Assembly: GCA_913777615.1 (NCBI GenBank)
Contig: CAJYTK010000013.1
Location: forward strand, 62,001 to 126,000
Direction: 5' to 3'
Source of the DNA: an uncultured Agrobacterium sp.
Lineage (GTDB): Bacteria > Pseudomonadota > Alphaproteobacteria > Rhizobiales > Rhizobiaceae
DNA length: 64,000 nt
A model generated the notes under the pieces. It did no database searches, was not told the origin of the DNA, and was given only the letters and a program-made list of their open reading frames with translations. Shown piece by piece: positions 27,735-38,823 of this stretch. Positions within the stretch are counted from its first letter, which is position 1. Every line of letters begins with the position of its first letter. Made by a program: the position numbers and the translations under genes.

Positions 27735-28661
27735 ATGAGCGAAATCACCGCCGCAATGGTAAAGGAACTGCGCGAAAAGTCTGGCGCAGGCATGATGGAT
27801 TGCAAGAAGGCCCTGGCTGAAACCAATGGCGACATGGAAGCGGCAATCGACTGGCTGCGCGCCAAGGGTATTGCAAAGGCTGACAAGAAGTCTGGCCGTA
27901 CCGCTGCTGAAGGCCTCATCGGTATTGCGTCTGCCGGCCACAAGGCTGTCGTCGTCGAAATCAACTCCGAAACCGACTTCGTTGCTCGCAACGACGCCTT
28001 CCAGGACATCGTTCGTGGCGTTGCTTCCGTCGCTCTGACGACCGATGGCTCCGTCGATGCGATCGCTGCCGCGACCTATCCTGCGACCGGCAAGTCCGTT
28101 TCCGACACGATCAAGGACGCTATCGCCACAATCGGCGAAAACATGGCTCTTCGCCGCGCAGCTCTGCTCGAAGTCGAGCACGGCGTTGTTGCGACCTACG
28201 TTCACAACGCTGCTGGCGACGGTATTGGCAAGCTCGGCGTTCTGGTTGCTCTGAAGTCTGAGGGCGACAAGGCTGTTCTGACCTCGATCGGTCGTCAGGT
28301 TGCCATGCACGTTGCTGCAACCAACCCGCTCGCAATCCGCGCTGAAGAAGTCGACGCAGCTGTTGCTGAGCGCGAACGCAACGTCTTCATCGAACAGGCT
28401 CGCGAATCCGGCAAGCCGGAAGCCATCATCGAAAAGATGGTCGATGGTCGCATGCGCAAGTTCTTCGAAGAAGTTGCTCTTCTGTCTCAGGCTTTCGTTA
28501 TCAACCCCGACCTCACGGTTGAGGCTGCAATCAAAGAAGCCGAAAAGGAAGCCGGCGCCAAGATCGAAGTTGTGGGCATGGCTCGCCTGCTTCTCGGCGA
28601 AGGCATCGAGAAGGAAGAAAGCGATTTCGCTGCAGAAGTTGCGGCCGTCGCAAAGGGCTGA
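27735..28661 (+). CDS. tsf: Elongation factor Ts
   Basis: Exchanges GDP for GTP on EF-Tu. The 308-aa protein has the UBA-like N-terminus [20 protein letters not shown] with [10 protein letters not shown], followed by the core [15 protein letters not shown] that contacts EF-Tu, and the dimerisation part with [10 protein letters not shown]. The ATG at 27735 gives the family N-terminus; the in-frame start 30 nt upstream adds non-conserved residues. Codon use is strongly biased, like rpsB. Confidence 0.98.
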   Translation: MSEITAAMVKELREKSGAGMMDCKKALAETNGDMEAAIDWLRAKGIAKADKKSGRTAAEGLIGIASAGHKAVVVEINSETDFVARNDAFQDIVRGVASVALTTDGSVDAIAAATYPATGKSVSDTIKDAIATIGENMALRRAALLEVEHGVVATYVHNAAGDGIGKLGVLVALKSEGDKAVLTSIGRQVAMHVAATNPLAIRAEEVDAAVAERERNVFIEQARESGKPEAIIEKMVDGRMRKFFEEVALLSQAFVINPDLTVEAAIKEAEKEAGAKIEVVGMARLLLGEGIEKEESDFAAEVAAVAKG

Positions 28662-28859
28662 TCCCTTTACCCAAATATTGGAAAACTCCGGGGCATCGCG
28701 TGACAACGCGGTGCCCTTCGTGTATCGGCGTTCCGGTTATCGTTCGGTTTGCCCGCAAAATCTTTACAGATGTTCTTGCGATGTCGAACCAAGTATGTTT
28801 CGCCTGCCATTGCCGCTAAGCCGCTCCTGGCTTTTGCGTTGCCTGCTAAAGGAGTCATG

Positions 28860-29582
28860 ATGTCTTCCAAGCCGCTCTATAAACGTGTTCTTCTCAAGGC
28901 ATCCGGCGAAGCCCTCATGGGCGACCAAGGCTTCGGCATCGATGTCGCCGTCGCGGATCGTATCGCGTCCGATATCGCCGAAGCGCGGGCCATGGGCGTT
29001 GAGGTCGGGGTCGTTGTTGGCGGTGGAAACATCTTCCGCGGCGTGGCTGTTGCCTCCAAGGGTGGCGACCGCGTGACCGGTGACCACATGGGCATGCTGG
29101 CAACCGTGATCAATGCTCTGGCGCTCGCCACGTCCCTTCGCAAGCTCAACATCGACACCGTCGTTCTTTCCGCTATCGCCATGCCGGAGATCTGCGAAAG
29201 CTTCTCGCAGCGTGCTGCGATCCATCATCTGTCGCAGGGCAGGGTGGTGATTTTTGCCGGCGGCACCGGCAATCCGTTCTTCACTACTGATTCTGCCGCA
29301 GCTCTACGCGCTGCGGAAATGGGAGCAGAGGCAATCTTCAAGGGCACGCAGGTCGACGGCATCTACTCAGCCGATCCCAAGAAAGACCCTACAGCAACGC
29401 GTTTCGATGAACTCACCCACTCGGAAGTGCTGGCGAAGGGCCTTGCGGTGATGGATGTAGCGGCTGTTGCGCTGGCGCGGGAAAATCACATTCCTATCAT
29501 CGTGTTCTCTATCCACGAAAAGGGTGGTTTTGCGCAAATATTGACGGGCGGCGGTCTCAAGACCATCGTTCACGACGCATAA
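28860..29582 (+). CDS. pyrH: UMP kinase
   Basis: Phosphorylates UMP to UDP in pyrimidine synthesis. The 240-aa amino acid kinase fold shows [15 protein letters not shown] at the N-terminus, [40 protein letters not shown] and [17 protein letters not shown]. Two ATG codons are adjacent (28857 and 28860); GGAG of AAAGGAGTC is 6 nt before the second and only 3 nt before the first, so 28860 is taken. It continues the conserved series rpsB-tsf-pyrH-frr. Confidence 0.97.
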   Translation: MSSKPLYKRVLLKASGEALMGDQGFGIDVAVADRIASDIAEARAMGVEVGVVVGGGNIFRGVAVASKGGDRVTGDHMGMLATVINALALATSLRKLNIDTVVLSAIAMPEICESFSQRAAIHHLSQGRVVIFAGGTGNPFFTTDSAAALRAAEMGAEAIFKGTQVDGIYSADPKKDPTATRFDELTHSEVLAKGLAVMDVAAVALARENHIPIIVFSIHEKGGFAQILTGGGLKTIVHDA

Positions 29583-29652
29583 TTGCCGGACGCCTTATTG
29601 CGCCGGTAAAGATAATGGGCCGCCAAGGCCAGAACGAAAATGGAGTATGAAG

Positions 29653-30210
29653 ATGAGTGGTGTTGACCTCAATGACATCAAGCGCCGCATGGACGGTGCC
29701 ATCAACGCGTTCAAGAACGATATCGCGTCGCTCAGAACCGGACGCGCTTCCGCCAACATCCTCGATCCCGTCACGGTCGATGCCTATGGTTCCCGCGTTC
29801 CGCTCTCCCAGGTGGCCAATATCACCGTGCCGGAGCCGCGCATGCTTGGCGTCAATATCTGGGACAAGTCTATGGTCGGCGCGGTCGACCGCGCCATTCG
29901 CGAGTCCAATCTTGGGCTCAACCCGATTGTCGACGGCCAGAATCTGCGTATTCCTCTTCCAGAGCTCAACGAAGAGCGTCGCAAGTCGCTCGTGAAAGTT
30001 GCGCACGACTATGCCGAGAAGGCCAAGGTCGCCATCCGCCACGTTCGCCGCGATGGCATGGACGGTCTCAAAAAGGCCGAAAAGGATGGAGACATCGGGC
30101 AGGACGAAAGCCGTGCCAAATCCGACAAGGTTCAGAAAATGACGGACGACACGATTTCTGAAATTGATCGCTTGCTTGCGGAGAAGGAAAAGGAAATCAT
30201 GCAGGTATAA
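29653..30210 (+). CDS. frr: Ribosome recycling factor
   Basis: Splits the post-termination ribosome with EF-G. The 185-aa protein has the tRNA-like coiled-coil layout, with [20 protein letters not shown] near residue 12, [20 protein letters not shown], and [17 protein letters not shown] near 133. GGAG at 29642-29645 favours the ATG at 29653 over the in-frame ATG at 29647, which is too close. It lies 70 nt after pyrH and 77 nt before uppS. Confidence 0.97.
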   Translation: MSGVDLNDIKRRMDGAINAFKNDIASLRTGRASANILDPVTVDAYGSRVPLSQVANITVPEPRMLGVNIWDKSMVGAVDRAIRESNLGLNPIVDGQNLRIPLPELNEERRKSLVKVAHDYAEKAKVAIRHVRRDGMDGLKKAEKDGDIGQDESRAKSDKVQKMTDDTISEIDRLLAEKEKEIMQV

Positions 30211-30287
30211 TCGGTTTAACCGATCACTGCCTCTGTCATGGCATAGACTTGCTGTCTTGAACTCCGCACACCCTGAAATGGATTGAG

Positions 30288-31031
30288 ATGTCGGAAATCG
30301 CACCTTCACCGTTACCTGAGCACGTCGCTATCATCATGGATGGTAACGGTCGCTGGGCCAAGCAGCGTGGCTTGCCACGCATCATGGGCCACAGACGGGG
30401 CGTCGATGCCGTGCGCGAAACGGTGAGGGCGGCTGGCCAATGCGGCTTGAAGTATCTGACGCTCTTCGCCTTCTCCTCGGAAAACTGGCGTCGGCCACAA
30501 TCTGAGGTTTCCGACCTTCTTGGATTGCTGAAGGCTTTCATTCGTCGCGACCTTGCGGAGTTGCACGAGGAAAATGTTCGGGTACGTATCATCGGTGACA
30601 GAGCAGGACTGAAGGCCGATGTCCGAGCCCTGCTTGAAGAGGCGGAGCAGACGACACGCGATAATACGGCGCTGACACTGATCATTGCCTTTAACTATGG
30701 CTCGCGCAACGAGATTGCCCGCGCTGCCGCGTCGCTTGCGCTGGATGTTGCAGAAGGCCGGCTCGACGCTTCCGCGATCACGCCGGAGGCGATTTCCGCC
30801 CGGCTTGATACGGCAGGCATTCCCGATCCAGACCTTATCATCCGAACCAGCGGCGAGGAGCGGCTGTCAAACTTCCTGTTGTGGCAAGCCGCTTACTCTG
30901 AATTTCTCTTCATTCCGGACTACTGGCCTGATTTCAATCGCCAGACACTGATGGCCGCGATCGATCAATACATGACGCGCGATCGTCGCTTCGGTGGCCT
31001 CTCCACTCAAATTGCGATGGCGGGCGCCTGA
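30288..31031 (+). CDS. uppS: Isoprenyl transferase (undecaprenyl diphosphate synthase)
   Basis: Adds isoprene units to farnesyl diphosphate to make the undecaprenyl carrier for peptidoglycan and O-antigen. The 247-aa cis-prenyltransferase shows [20 protein letters not shown] (catalytic Asp and P-loop), [27 protein letters not shown] and the C-terminal motif [28 protein letters not shown] lies before the ATG. Its stop overlaps the cdsA start (TGATG). Confidence 0.97.
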   Translation: MSEIAPSPLPEHVAIIMDGNGRWAKQRGLPRIMGHRRGVDAVRETVRAAGQCGLKYLTLFAFSSENWRRPQSEVSDLLGLLKAFIRRDLAELHEENVRVRIIGDRAGLKADVRALLEEAEQTTRDNTALTLIIAFNYGSRNEIARAAASLALDVAEGRLDASAITPEAISARLDTAGIPDPDLIIRTSGEERLSNFLLWQAAYSEFLFIPDYWPDFNRQTLMAAIDQYMTRDRRFGGLSTQIAMAGA

Positions 31032-31864
31032 TGAGCCGCGAATTGAAGCTGCGGATCATTTCGGGCATCGTGATGGCCGTCGTCATTCTGACGGCGACCT
31101 GGTATGGCGGTATCATGTTCCGTGCTATCGCAGGACTTCTGTCGCTTCTCATCTTTTATGAGTGGAGCACGATCACCCGACTTTCTGACACCAATCCGAC
31201 GGGTTATGCCTGGGGCTGGTTCTCTGTCGCGGTGATGAGCGGCAATACGATCTTTGGCGAAAGCTCGCTTGATCTTCCTCTGCTTTCCGGCTTTACGATC
31301 ACTGCTGCGCTGTTTCCGATCCTGCGGGGGCCAAACTGGTGGCTTGTTGGCGGCATCGTCTACTCTGCGCTCAGCGGCATTTCGCTCGCGGCCATTCGTG
31401 GCGAGGAATCGACTGGCCTCGTCGCCATGCTTTTCGTCTTCTCGATCGTCTGGGCGACTGACATTCTTGCCTATTTCGTCGGGCGTGCTGTCGGTGGTCC
31501 AAAGCTTGCGCCATCGATCTCTCCCGGAAAGACTTGGTCGGGCGCTGCGGGCGGCACGTTTTTTGGCATGGTTGCGGGCGGCGCTGTAGCGGTGGCCTAT
31601 CATGGCGCCATCTCGCTGACCGTACTTTCGCTGGCGCTTGCGCTCTCCATCTTCAGCCAGATTGGCGATCTGTTTGAATCCTTCATCAAACGCCGGTTCG
31701 GGGTAAAGGATTCCAGTCATCTTATTCCGGGTCATGGCGGATTCATGGACCGGGTTGACGGTCTTGTTTTCGCCTGCTTTACCGTATTCCTGATTGCGGT
31801 GGTTCACGCGGCAGTAACTGGTGATGTGCCAGGATCAGGCGATGGTATCTTGCTTGGTTTCTGA
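31031..31864 (+). CDS. cdsA: Phosphatidate cytidylyltransferase
   Basis: Makes CDP-diacylglycerol from phosphatidic acid and CTP at the inner membrane. The 277-aa protein has about seven membrane segments and the C-terminal CDS signature: SGAAGGTFFGMVAGG, then SQIGDLFESFIKRRFGVKDS and PGHGGFMDRVDGLVFA. Its start is coupled to the uppS stop. Compared with some CdsA proteins the first membrane segments are few, but the length is normal for alphaproteobacteria. Confidence 0.96.
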   Translation: MSRELKLRIISGIVMAVVILTATWYGGIMFRAIAGLLSLLIFYEWSTITRLSDTNPTGYAWGWFSVAVMSGNTIFGESSLDLPLLSGFTITAALFPILRGPNWWLVGGIVYSALSGISLAAIRGEESTGLVAMLFVFSIVWATDILAYFVGRAVGGPKLAPSISPGKTWSGAAGGTFFGMVAGGAVAVAYHGAISLTVLSLALALSIFSQIGDLFESFIKRRFGVKDSSHLIPGHGGFMDRVDGLVFACFTVFLIAVVHAAVTGDVPGSGDGILLGF

Positions 31865-31914
31865 TCTGACCAGACGGATGACAAGAGACGCGACACAAGG
31901 GAATCGGGAATAAT

Positions 31915-33048
31915 ATGGACACTGTGATGGCTGCGGTTAATTTTCTAACCGGTTATATGGTGCCATTTATCCTCGTGATCTCGCTGCTGGTCTTCGTCCA
32001 CGAAATGGGCCATTACCTCGTCGGGCGCTGGTGTGGGATTCGCTCGACAGCATTTTCCGTGGGCTTTGGTCCGGAACTGATCGGCTTTACCGACAAGCGT
32101 GGGACACGTTGGAAGATCTCGGCTGTGCCGCTTGGTGGCTACGTCAAATTCTTCGGCGATGAGGATGTGTCCAGCAAGCCGGACAGCGACGGCCTCTCCG
32201 GTCTTACGCTTGAGGAGAGGGCGCAGACGCTCGCCGGTGCGAAGCTCTGGAAGAGGGCTGCGACGGTAGCGGCCGGTCCCATTGCCAATTTCATCCTAGC
32301 GATCCTGATCTTCATGGTCCTTTTCACGGTCTATGGCCGGATGATTTCCGATCCTGTCGTTTCCGAAGTGCGCCCTGACAGCGCCGCCCAGACGGCAGGC
32401 ATTCTGCCGGGTGACCGGCTGATCGCAATCGATGGCGAAAAGGTGCAGACGTTTGAAGACGTCCGCCGCTATGTCTCCATCCGTCCGGGCACGCAAATCA
32501 ATGTCACCGTCGAGAGAGATGGCCGTGATCTGTCGCTGCCTATGGTTCCGACGCGCACGGAAACGACCGACCAGTTCGGTAACAAGATCGAGCTTGGAAT
32601 TATCGGCATCACAACGGATCAGACGCGGGGCAATTTCCGTCATGTGAGCTACACGCCTGTGGAAGCGATGGTCGAGGGTGTGCGAGAGACCGGCCACGTC
32701 ATCACAGGAACCTTCAACTATATCGGCAACCTCGTCACGGGACGGATGAATGCTGATCAGTTGGGCGGGCCGGTGCGTGTTGCGCAGGCCTCCGGCCAGG
32801 TTGCGACACTGGGATTCGGAGCGCTGATCCAACTGGCGGCGGTTCTCTCAATTTCCATTGGACTACTCAATCTCATGCCCGTGCCTATTCTGGACGGCGG
32901 CCATCTGGTGTTCTATGCGATAGAGGCGGTGCGCGGCAGGCCGGTTGGATCCGGTGCGCAGGAGGTGGCCTTTCGTATCGGGCTGGCGATGATTTTCAGT
33001 CTGATGGTTTTTGCCACGTGGAACGATATCAGCAGCTTGATCGGCTAA
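31915..33048 (+). CDS. rseP: RseP-type intramembrane zinc metalloprotease
   Basis: Site-2 protease (called MmpA in Caulobacter) that cleaves membrane proteins during regulated proteolysis. The 377-aa protein has the zinc site HEMGH (H29, E30, H33) in the first membrane segment, one PDZ domain near residues 140-220 (VVSEVRPDSAAQTAGILPGD), and the second catalytic motif NLMPVPILDGGHLVFYAIEA near 318. It precedes bamA, the usual arrangement; the substrate here cannot be told. Confidence 0.96.
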   Translation: MDTVMAAVNFLTGYMVPFILVISLLVFVHEMGHYLVGRWCGIRSTAFSVGFGPELIGFTDKRGTRWKISAVPLGGYVKFFGDEDVSSKPDSDGLSGLTLEERAQTLAGAKLWKRAATVAAGPIANFILAILIFMVLFTVYGRMISDPVVSEVRPDSAAQTAGILPGDRLIAIDGEKVQTFEDVRRYVSIRPGTQINVTVERDGRDLSLPMVPTRTETTDQFGNKIELGIIGITTDQTRGNFRHVSYTPVEAMVEGVRETGHVITGTFNYIGNLVTGRMNADQLGGPVRVAQASGQVATLGFGALIQLAAVLSISIGLLNLMPVPILDGGHLVFYAIEAVRGRPVGSGAQEVAFRIGLAMIFSLMVFATWNDISSLIG

Positions 33049-33247
33049 AGAGCCATTTCGAGCTGTTTTTTTAAGAGGGTGTTTACCTTGTTTTGAAGCC
33101 AAAGTGGCGATTGGGTCACGGTGGCTTGCGAAGTAAACAGAAATTAACGGTCGGGCTTGCTTGTAGAGGAAAAGCAGGTAAAACGACGCAGATGGCCGGA
33201 GTCGGGTTCCGCCCGCTGAGGGACAACGGGAAAAGGTAAGAATTGAA

Positions 33248-35572
33248 ATGAAGGCTGGTTCAAGATTTTTGAACGCGGTATCGGCGGTTGCGCTGTCTGC
33301 TGGTGTTTCTTCGATTGCAGCTATGGGGGTGCTTGCTTCTGCCGGTGTTGCCAATGCAGCTGTAGTCAGCAGGATCGATGTTCGCGGTGCAGAGCGCGCT
33401 GGCGCGGATGCTGTTCGCTCCAACATCACGATCGCTCCCGGTCGTAACTTCTCCAATTCCGATATCGATGAATCGGTGAAGCGCCTTTATGCAACGGGCT
33501 ATTTCTCCAACGTCAGCATGCGTGTCGCAGGCAATGCGCTCGTGGTGACCGTCAGCGAGAACAATCTCGTCAATCAGGTGGTTTTCAACGGCAACCGCAA
33601 GATCAAGGACGACAAGCTGCAGGGCATCGTCCAGACGCAGTCTCTCGGACCATACGATCAGACAGTCGTGACGGCGGATATCGCCCGTATCAAGGATGCC
33701 TATGCTGCCATCGGTCGCAGCGACGTCCAGGTAACCACCCAGGTCGTTCCTGTTGCCCAGGGTCGCGTCAATCTCGCTTTCCAGATCAATGAAGGCGAGC
33801 GCACCAAGATCGCGCGTATCGATTTCGTCGGCAACAATGCCTACAGCGATGGCCGTCTGGCTGCCGTCATCAATACCAAGAAGTCCAACATGCTGTCGTT
33901 CCTGACACGCAAGGACGTCTATAATGAAGACAAGCTGCGCGCCGATGAAGAGGCGTTGCGCCAGTTCTATTACAACCGCGGCTACGCCGATTTCCGTGTC
34001 GTGTCCTCCAACGCCGTCCTCGATGAGGCGACCAACGAGTACACCATCACCATTACGGTTGATGAGGGTCAGCGCTACAATTTCGGCAATGTCGCCGTTG
34101 AATCCACGGTGCCTGGTATCGATGGTTCGCAGCTTCAGGGTCTCGTCGATACGCGCTCCGGCTCCTATTACAGCGCCAAGGAAGTTCAGCAGAGCATGGA
34201 AGCCATTTCCAAGCGTGTCGCTGCAGAAGGTTATCCTTTTGCCCGCGTGACGCCGCGTGGCGACCGCGATCTGGCTGGCAACACGATCGGTGTCACCTAC
34301 ATCGTCGATCAGGGCGAGCGCGCCTACGTCGAACGTATCGAAATCCGTGGCAACACGCGTACACGTGACTACGTCATTCGTCGCGAATTCGATATCAGCG
34401 AAGGCGATGCGTTCAACCAGACGGTCATTAGCGCTGCCAAGCGTCGTCTTGAGGCGCTCGGTTACTTCTCCAAGGTCAATATCAGCACCTCTCAGGGTAG
34501 CGCTGCCGACCGCGTCGTGATCGTCGTTGATGTCGAAGATCAGCCAACGGGCTCTTTCGGTATCGGTGCAGGTTACTCGCAGAACGACGGTGCCCTTCTG
34601 GAAGCGTCCATCGAAGAGAAGAACTTCCTCGGTCGCGGTCAGTATATCCGTGTTGCCGCTGGTGCAGGCCAGGATGATGCGCGCAGCTACACGCTGTCCT
34701 TCACCGAGCCTTACTTCCTTGGTTACCGTCTCGCCGCAGGCTTCGACCTGTTCAAGAGCCAGACGAAGAGCGAAGATTATTATAACTATGATGAACAGGG
34801 CTTCGCGCTTCGCGTCACCGCGCCTATCACCGAAGAGCTCAGCACCACGTTCAAGTACACCTACAAGCAGATCAATTATGACGGTAAAGGCGATTATCAG
34901 ACCAATCTCGCTGGTCCGTACGTCGATCTGATCGATCGTAACAATGGTGATTGGACTCAGTCGATCATTTCCAACACGCTGAACTACAACACGCTTGACG
35001 ACCGTAATATGCCACGCGAAGGCTGGCAGGCTGCGTTGACCAACGAGTTTGCGGGCTTGGGCGGCGATTCCGAATACTACAAGATCTTCGGTAAGGTTCG
35101 TTACTACCATACCCTTTCGGATGAGTACGATATCATCGGCTCTCTCACGGGTCAGGCAGGTCATGTCGTTCCGACGGGCGACAATCTCTACGTCTTCGAT
35201 CAGTTCAAGATCGGCGGACGTGTGATCCGTGGCTTCAAGAATGACGGCATCGGTCCGCGTATTGGTTCGGATGCGATTGGCGGTACGACATATTTCGCAG
35301 CTTCGGCTGAAGTGACTGCACCAATGCCGCTCGTTCCGGAAGATGTCGGTCTGCGCCTTGCTGGCTTCGTCGATGCCGGTACGCTCTACGGCAGCAAGGT
35401 CTCGAATGCAGCCGGCGTCCAGGATGACAGCTCCATCCGTGCGTCTGCGGGTATCGGCATCATGTGGGCTTCGCCGTTCGGTCCGCTGCGCGTCGACTAT
35501 GCAGTTCCGATTGCCAAGGAAAGCTACGACGAGGAACAGCGTTTCCGGTTTGGCATGTCCAACACTTTCTGA
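33248..35572 (+). CDS. bamA: Outer membrane protein assembly factor BamA
   Basis: Core of the BAM complex that folds beta-barrel proteins into the outer membrane. The 774-aa protein has a signal peptide (to about residue 37, ending GVANAA), five POTRA domains (about 38-430; for example VSRIDVRGAERAGADAVRSN and VERIEIRGNTRTRDYVIRRE), and a 16-strand barrel that includes the loop-6 motif VIRGFK. It ends with phenylalanine (FGMSNTF), the barrel recognition signal. The 199-nt gap after rseP leaves room for its own promoter. Confidence 0.97.
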   Translation: MKAGSRFLNAVSAVALSAGVSSIAAMGVLASAGVANAAVVSRIDVRGAERAGADAVRSNITIAPGRNFSNSDIDESVKRLYATGYFSNVSMRVAGNALVVTVSENNLVNQVVFNGNRKIKDDKLQGIVQTQSLGPYDQTVVTADIARIKDAYAAIGRSDVQVTTQVVPVAQGRVNLAFQINEGERTKIARIDFVGNNAYSDGRLAAVINTKKSNMLSFLTRKDVYNEDKLRADEEALRQFYYNRGYADFRVVSSNAVLDEATNEYTITITVDEGQRYNFGNVAVESTVPGIDGSQLQGLVDTRSGSYYSAKEVQQSMEAISKRVAAEGYPFARVTPRGDRDLAGNTIGVTYIVDQGERAYVERIEIRGNTRTRDYVIRREFDISEGDAFNQTVISAAKRRLEALGYFSKVNISTSQGSAADRVVIVVDVEDQPTGSFGIGAGYSQNDGALLEASIEEKNFLGRGQYIRVAAGAGQDDARSYTLSFTEPYFLGYRLAAGFDLFKSQTKSEDYYNYDEQGFALRVTAPITEELSTTFKYTYKQINYDGKGDYQTNLAGPYVDLIDRNNGDWTQSIISNTLNYNTLDDRNMPREGWQAALTNEFAGLGGDSEYYKIFGKVRYYHTLSDEYDIIGSLTGQAGHVVPTGDNLYVFDQFKIGGRVIRGFKNDGIGPRIGSDAIGGTTYFAASAEVTAPMPLVPEDVGLRLAGFVDAGTLYGSKVSNAAGVQDDSSIRASAGIGIMWASPFGPLRVDYAVPIAKESYDEEQRFRFGMSNTF

Positions 35573-35621
35573 TATCGGCAGTCCAGAACTGCGAGTTTGA
35601 ATGTTCTGGAGTTTCCGCGTC

Positions 35622-36683
35622 ATGGAATACAATGCTTTTTTTCCGCCCCACGAAGGCCTGCGATTGCAAGACATCGCAGCCCGTCTTGGGGCGGAACTGT
35701 CTGATCAAGCTTTTGCTGACCGTATGGTGCGTTCCATCGCTCCTGTGTCGCGGGCCAAGCAGGACCAGCTCTGCTATATCTTGTCCCGCAGGAACAGGGA
35801 TGAGTTGCTGACATGCGATGCAGCCGCCGTCATCTGCGACGAGTCGCTTAAGAGCATCGTGCCGGGGCATATTCCGGCTCTTATCTGCAAGAACCCCCAT
35901 ACGATCTTCGCGCAGGCCGGTGAGCTTTTGCATCCGTCGGCGATGCGGCCTTCTGCCGTCGCCGAGGGCACATCTGTATCGGCCTCCGCTCACGTCGATC
36001 CGACTGCTAGTCTGGAACCCGGCGTCATCGTCGAGCCTTTTGCGGTTGTCGGCGCGCATGTGCAAATTGGTGCGGGCACACGCATCGGGCCCGGCGCCAT
36101 TATCGGAGCCGAGGTTCAAATCGGTCGTGACTGCACCATTGCCGGCGGTGCCAGTATTCTCTCTGCCCTCCTTGGTAACGGGGTGATCATCCATAATGGT
36201 GTGCGGATCGGGCAAGATGGTTTCGGCTATGCCCCCGGACCGCGTGGTATGATCAAGATCGTGCAGATCGGTCGTGTCATTATTCAGGATCACGTCGAGA
36301 TCGGCGCCAATACGACTGTCGATCGCGGCACGATGGATGATACCGTCATTGGCGAGGGCACCAAAATCGATAACCAGGTTCAGATCGGTCATAACGTCCG
36401 GATCGGTCGTCACTGCGGCATCGTCAGCAAGGTCGGCATCGCAGGAAGCACGCGCATTGGCGATGGCGTGATGATTGGCGGTGCGGCCGGTATCAATGGT
36501 CACATCACGATTGGCGATGGCGCGCAGATTGCGGCTATGAGCGGGGTTGTGTCCGACGTGCCAGCGGGCGCTAAGGTCGGTGGTACGCCTGCCCGTCCAA
36601 TCAAACATTTCTTGCGTGACATGGCCGACATTCTCGCCCGCGCAGAAGAACGCGATAGAAAAACAGGAGACAAGAATGTCTGA
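35622..36683 (+). CDS. lpxD: UDP-3-O-(3-hydroxyacyl)glucosamine N-acyltransferase LpxD
   Basis: Third committed step of lipid A synthesis, adding an N-linked 3-hydroxyacyl chain. The 353-aa protein has an N-terminal uridine-binding domain ([20 protein letters not shown], then NPHTIFAQ) and a left-handed beta-helix of hexapeptide repeats (such as [20 protein letters not shown]), with the catalytic His in [13 protein letters not shown]. The ATG at 35622 follows GGAG by 10 nt and gives the family N-terminus MEYNAFFPP; an earlier ATG at 35601 is less likely. It overlaps fabZ by 8 nt. Confidence 0.96.
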   Translation: MEYNAFFPPHEGLRLQDIAARLGAELSDQAFADRMVRSIAPVSRAKQDQLCYILSRRNRDELLTCDAAAVICDESLKSIVPGHIPALICKNPHTIFAQAGELLHPSAMRPSAVAEGTSVSASAHVDPTASLEPGVIVEPFAVVGAHVQIGAGTRIGPGAIIGAEVQIGRDCTIAGGASILSALLGNGVIIHNGVRIGQDGFGYAPGPRGMIKIVQIGRVIIQDHVEIGANTTVDRGTMDDTVIGEGTKIDNQVQIGHNVRIGRHCGIVSKVGIAGSTRIGDGVMIGGAAGINGHITIGDGAQIAAMSGVVSDVPAGAKVGGTPARPIKHFLRDMADILARAEERDRKTGDKNV

Positions 36684-37143
36684 AGAGACGAAGACGACGC
36701 TTGGCGCGGCTGACATCCTTGAAGTGATGAAGCTGCTGCCGCATCGTTATCCCTTTCTGCTGATCGACAAGATCATCGACATTGATGGCGATAATTCTGC
36801 GATCGGTATAAAGAACGTTACCGTCAATGAACCGCATTTCACTGGCCATTTTCCTGACCGTCCTATCATGCCAGGTGTTTTGATCGTCGAAGCCATGGCG
36901 CAGACGGCTGGCGCGATCTGCGCTCGAAACCAGGACGGCGGAGGCTATCTCGTCTATTTCATGACGATCGACAATGCCCGCTTCCGCAAGCCCGTCGTGC
37001 CGGGTGATCGTCTGGAGATCCACGTCGTCAAGCAGCGCCAGCGCGGCAATGTCTGGAAATTCCATTGCGAAGCCAAGGTGGATGGCGCTCTCGTGGCCGA
37101 GGCTGATGTCGGTGCGATGATGATCCCAGAGGATCAGCAATGA
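36676..37143 (+). CDS. fabZ: 3-hydroxyacyl-ACP dehydratase FabZ
   Basis: Dehydrates 3-hydroxyacyl-ACP in fatty acid elongation and so competes with LpxA/LpxD for the same acyl-ACP pool. The 155-aa hot-dog protein shows [32 protein letters not shown] with the catalytic His, and the Glu in [11 protein letters not shown]. The ATG at 36676 follows AGGAGACAAGA. Its stop overlaps the lpxA start (ATGA). Confidence 0.97.
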   Translation: MSEETKTTLGAADILEVMKLLPHRYPFLLIDKIIDIDGDNSAIGIKNVTVNEPHFTGHFPDRPIMPGVLIVEAMAQTAGAICARNQDGGGYLVYFMTIDNARFRKPVVPGDRLEIHVVKQRQRGNVWKFHCEAKVDGALVAEADVGAMMIPEDQQ

Positions 37144-37952
37144 GTGCGGTTTCGGCTTCTGCCAAAATCCATCCCATGGCGATTGTTGAGGATGGCGCGA
37201 TCATCGGCGAGAATGTCGAAATCGGGGCATTCGCTCATGTCGGCGCAAAGGTGACTTTGCGCGACGGTGTCAAGCTGTTGAACCACGCTGTCGTGGCTGG
37301 TCGCACAGTGGTGGGTGAGGGTACCGTCATCCACCCAATGGCTATTATTGGCGGTCAACCGCAGGCGATCCGCCACGATGGCTCTGAAACGACGCTCGAC
37401 ATCGGCGCGCGTTGCACGATCCGCGAAGGCGTGACGATGAATACCGGCAGTTCGGATGGCGGCGGCAGAACGGTGGTTGGTGACGACAACCTATTTCTTG
37501 CCAACTCCCATGTGGCGCACGATTGCATTCTCGGCAACGAGATTATCCTGTCGAACAATGTGATGCTGGCTGGCCATGTGCACATTCAGGACAAGGCTAT
37601 TCTGGGCGGTGGCTGCGCGGTGCACCAGTTTACCCGCATCGGTCGCCAAGCCTTCATCGGCGGCCTGTCTGCTGTGAGCTATGACGTGATTCCCTATGGT
37701 ATGTTGAACGGTAATCCGGGGGTATTGAGCGGGCTTAACGTTGTCGGCATGACGCGTGCAGGCATAGAGCGCGCAGATATTCACACTGTTCGCCGCGCCT
37801 ACAAGCAAATCTTCGAAAGCGAAGGCAACGTACGCGCCAACGCTGCGGCCATCCGCGAAGACTATCTCGATTGCCCACAAGCGCTAGAGATCGTCGACTT
37901 TATAGCGGCCGCCAATGACCGGGCGATCTCATCGCCGAACCGCGGCAAGTAA
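37140..37952 (+). CDS. lpxA: UDP-N-acetylglucosamine acyltransferase LpxA
   Basis: First step of lipid A synthesis, transferring 3-hydroxyacyl from ACP to UDP-GlcNAc. The 270-aa protein has hexapeptide repeats from residue 8 ([21 protein letters not shown]), the catalytic His in [39 protein letters not shown], and the C-terminal helical part with [10 protein letters not shown]. The start overlaps the fabZ stop. Confidence 0.97.
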   Translation: MSAVSASAKIHPMAIVEDGAIIGENVEIGAFAHVGAKVTLRDGVKLLNHAVVAGRTVVGEGTVIHPMAIIGGQPQAIRHDGSETTLDIGARCTIREGVTMNTGSSDGGGRTVVGDDNLFLANSHVAHDCILGNEIILSNNVMLAGHVHIQDKAILGGGCAVHQFTRIGRQAFIGGLSAVSYDVIPYGMLNGNPGVLSGLNVVGMTRAGIERADIHTVRRAYKQIFESEGNVRANAAAIREDYLDCPQALEIVDFIAAANDRAISSPNRGK

Positions 37953-37956
37953 CGCG

Positions 37957-38823
37957 GTGGCTGCGGGCGCCCAGCGTCTGGCGATCATCGCCGGTAGCGG
38001 TTCTCTTCCCCTGTATGTGGCGATTGCCGCACGATCTGCGGGAGAGGACCCGCTGATCATCCGCCTGAAGGATGAAGCCGATCTGGACTGGTCGCAGTTC
38101 GAAAGTGCCTCGATCAGTGTTGGCGATGTCAAAGGGCTGGGTCTCCTCCTGAGCCATCATGGCATCGATCGCGTGGTTCTGTCGGGTGGTGTAGCACGGC
38201 GCCCAGAGTGGCGGGAAATTCGCCCGAACCTGAAAATGATCGCCAAAATGCCCTCGATCATCCGCACACTGTTGTCGGGCGGTGATGACACGGTGCTGCA
38301 GATGGTGATTGGCCTGATCGAAGCGCAGGGCGTGCGTGTTATCGGCGCTCACGAGATTGCACCTGGACTTCTTGCGACTACGGGTCCGCTAGGCAAGATC
38401 AAGCCGACTGATGATGACCGCAAAGATATCGTGAAAGCCGCACGCGCGGCGCTGGCACTCGGTGTGCTGGATGTTGGCCAGGGTGCTGTTTCTGTCGGTG
38501 GACGCATCGTTGCTCTGGAAGGGGTTGAGGGTACCGATGGCATGCTGGAGCGGGTGGCTGTTCTTCGTGCTGCCGGCCGCATTTCTCAGCGTCGCAAGGG
38601 CGTGCTCGTCAAACTCTGCAAACCGCAACAAGATATCCGCGCCGATCTTCCCACGATCGGCCCCTCGACCGTCGAGAACGCCTCAAAGGCCGGACTGGCC
38701 GGCATAGCCGTAGAGGCGGGCAGGGCCTTCATTCTTGATCGAGAAGCGATGTTGAAAGCTGCTGACGCGGCAGGCCTTTTCGTGTGCGGCATCGACACGG
38801 CGCTTGAAGGAGATATGATGTGA
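37957..38823 (+). CDS. lpxI: UDP-2,3-diacylglucosamine diphosphatase LpxI
   Basis: Hydrolyses UDP-2,3-diacylglucosamine to lipid X and UMP, the fourth lipid A step in alphaproteobacteria (DUF1009 family, described in Caulobacter). Seen are RLAIIAGSGSLPLYVA near the start, VGDVKGLGLLLSHHGIDRVV, the acidic and basic active-site stretch GGDDTVLQMVI, and VGQGAVSVGGRIVALEGVEGT-type sequence before GTDGMLERV. The start is unsettled: GTG at 37957 gives 288 aa; an ATG at 37915 would add 14 residues and overlap lpxA by 38 nt. The C-terminal part (SKAGLAGIAVEAGRAFILDR) is well kept. Confidence 0.94.
   Translation: MAAGAQRLAIIAGSGSLPLYVAIAARSAGEDPLIIRLKDEADLDWSQFESASISVGDVKGLGLLLSHHGIDRVVLSGGVARRPEWREIRPNLKMIAKMPSIIRTLLSGGDDTVLQMVIGLIEAQGVRVIGAHEIAPGLLATTGPLGKIKPTDDDRKDIVKAARAALALGVLDVGQGAVSVGGRIVALEGVEGTDGMLERVAVLRAAGRISQRRKGVLVKLCKPQQDIRADLPTIGPSTVENASKAGLAGIAVEAGRAFILDREAMLKAADAAGLFVCGIDTALEGDMM

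Noticed and set aside
33260-35674. An 804-codon open frame antisense to bamA
   Set aside because: It is the mirror of a GC-rich, highly biased gene; bamA has a signal peptide, POTRA domains and terminal Phe, while the antisense reading shows no domain.
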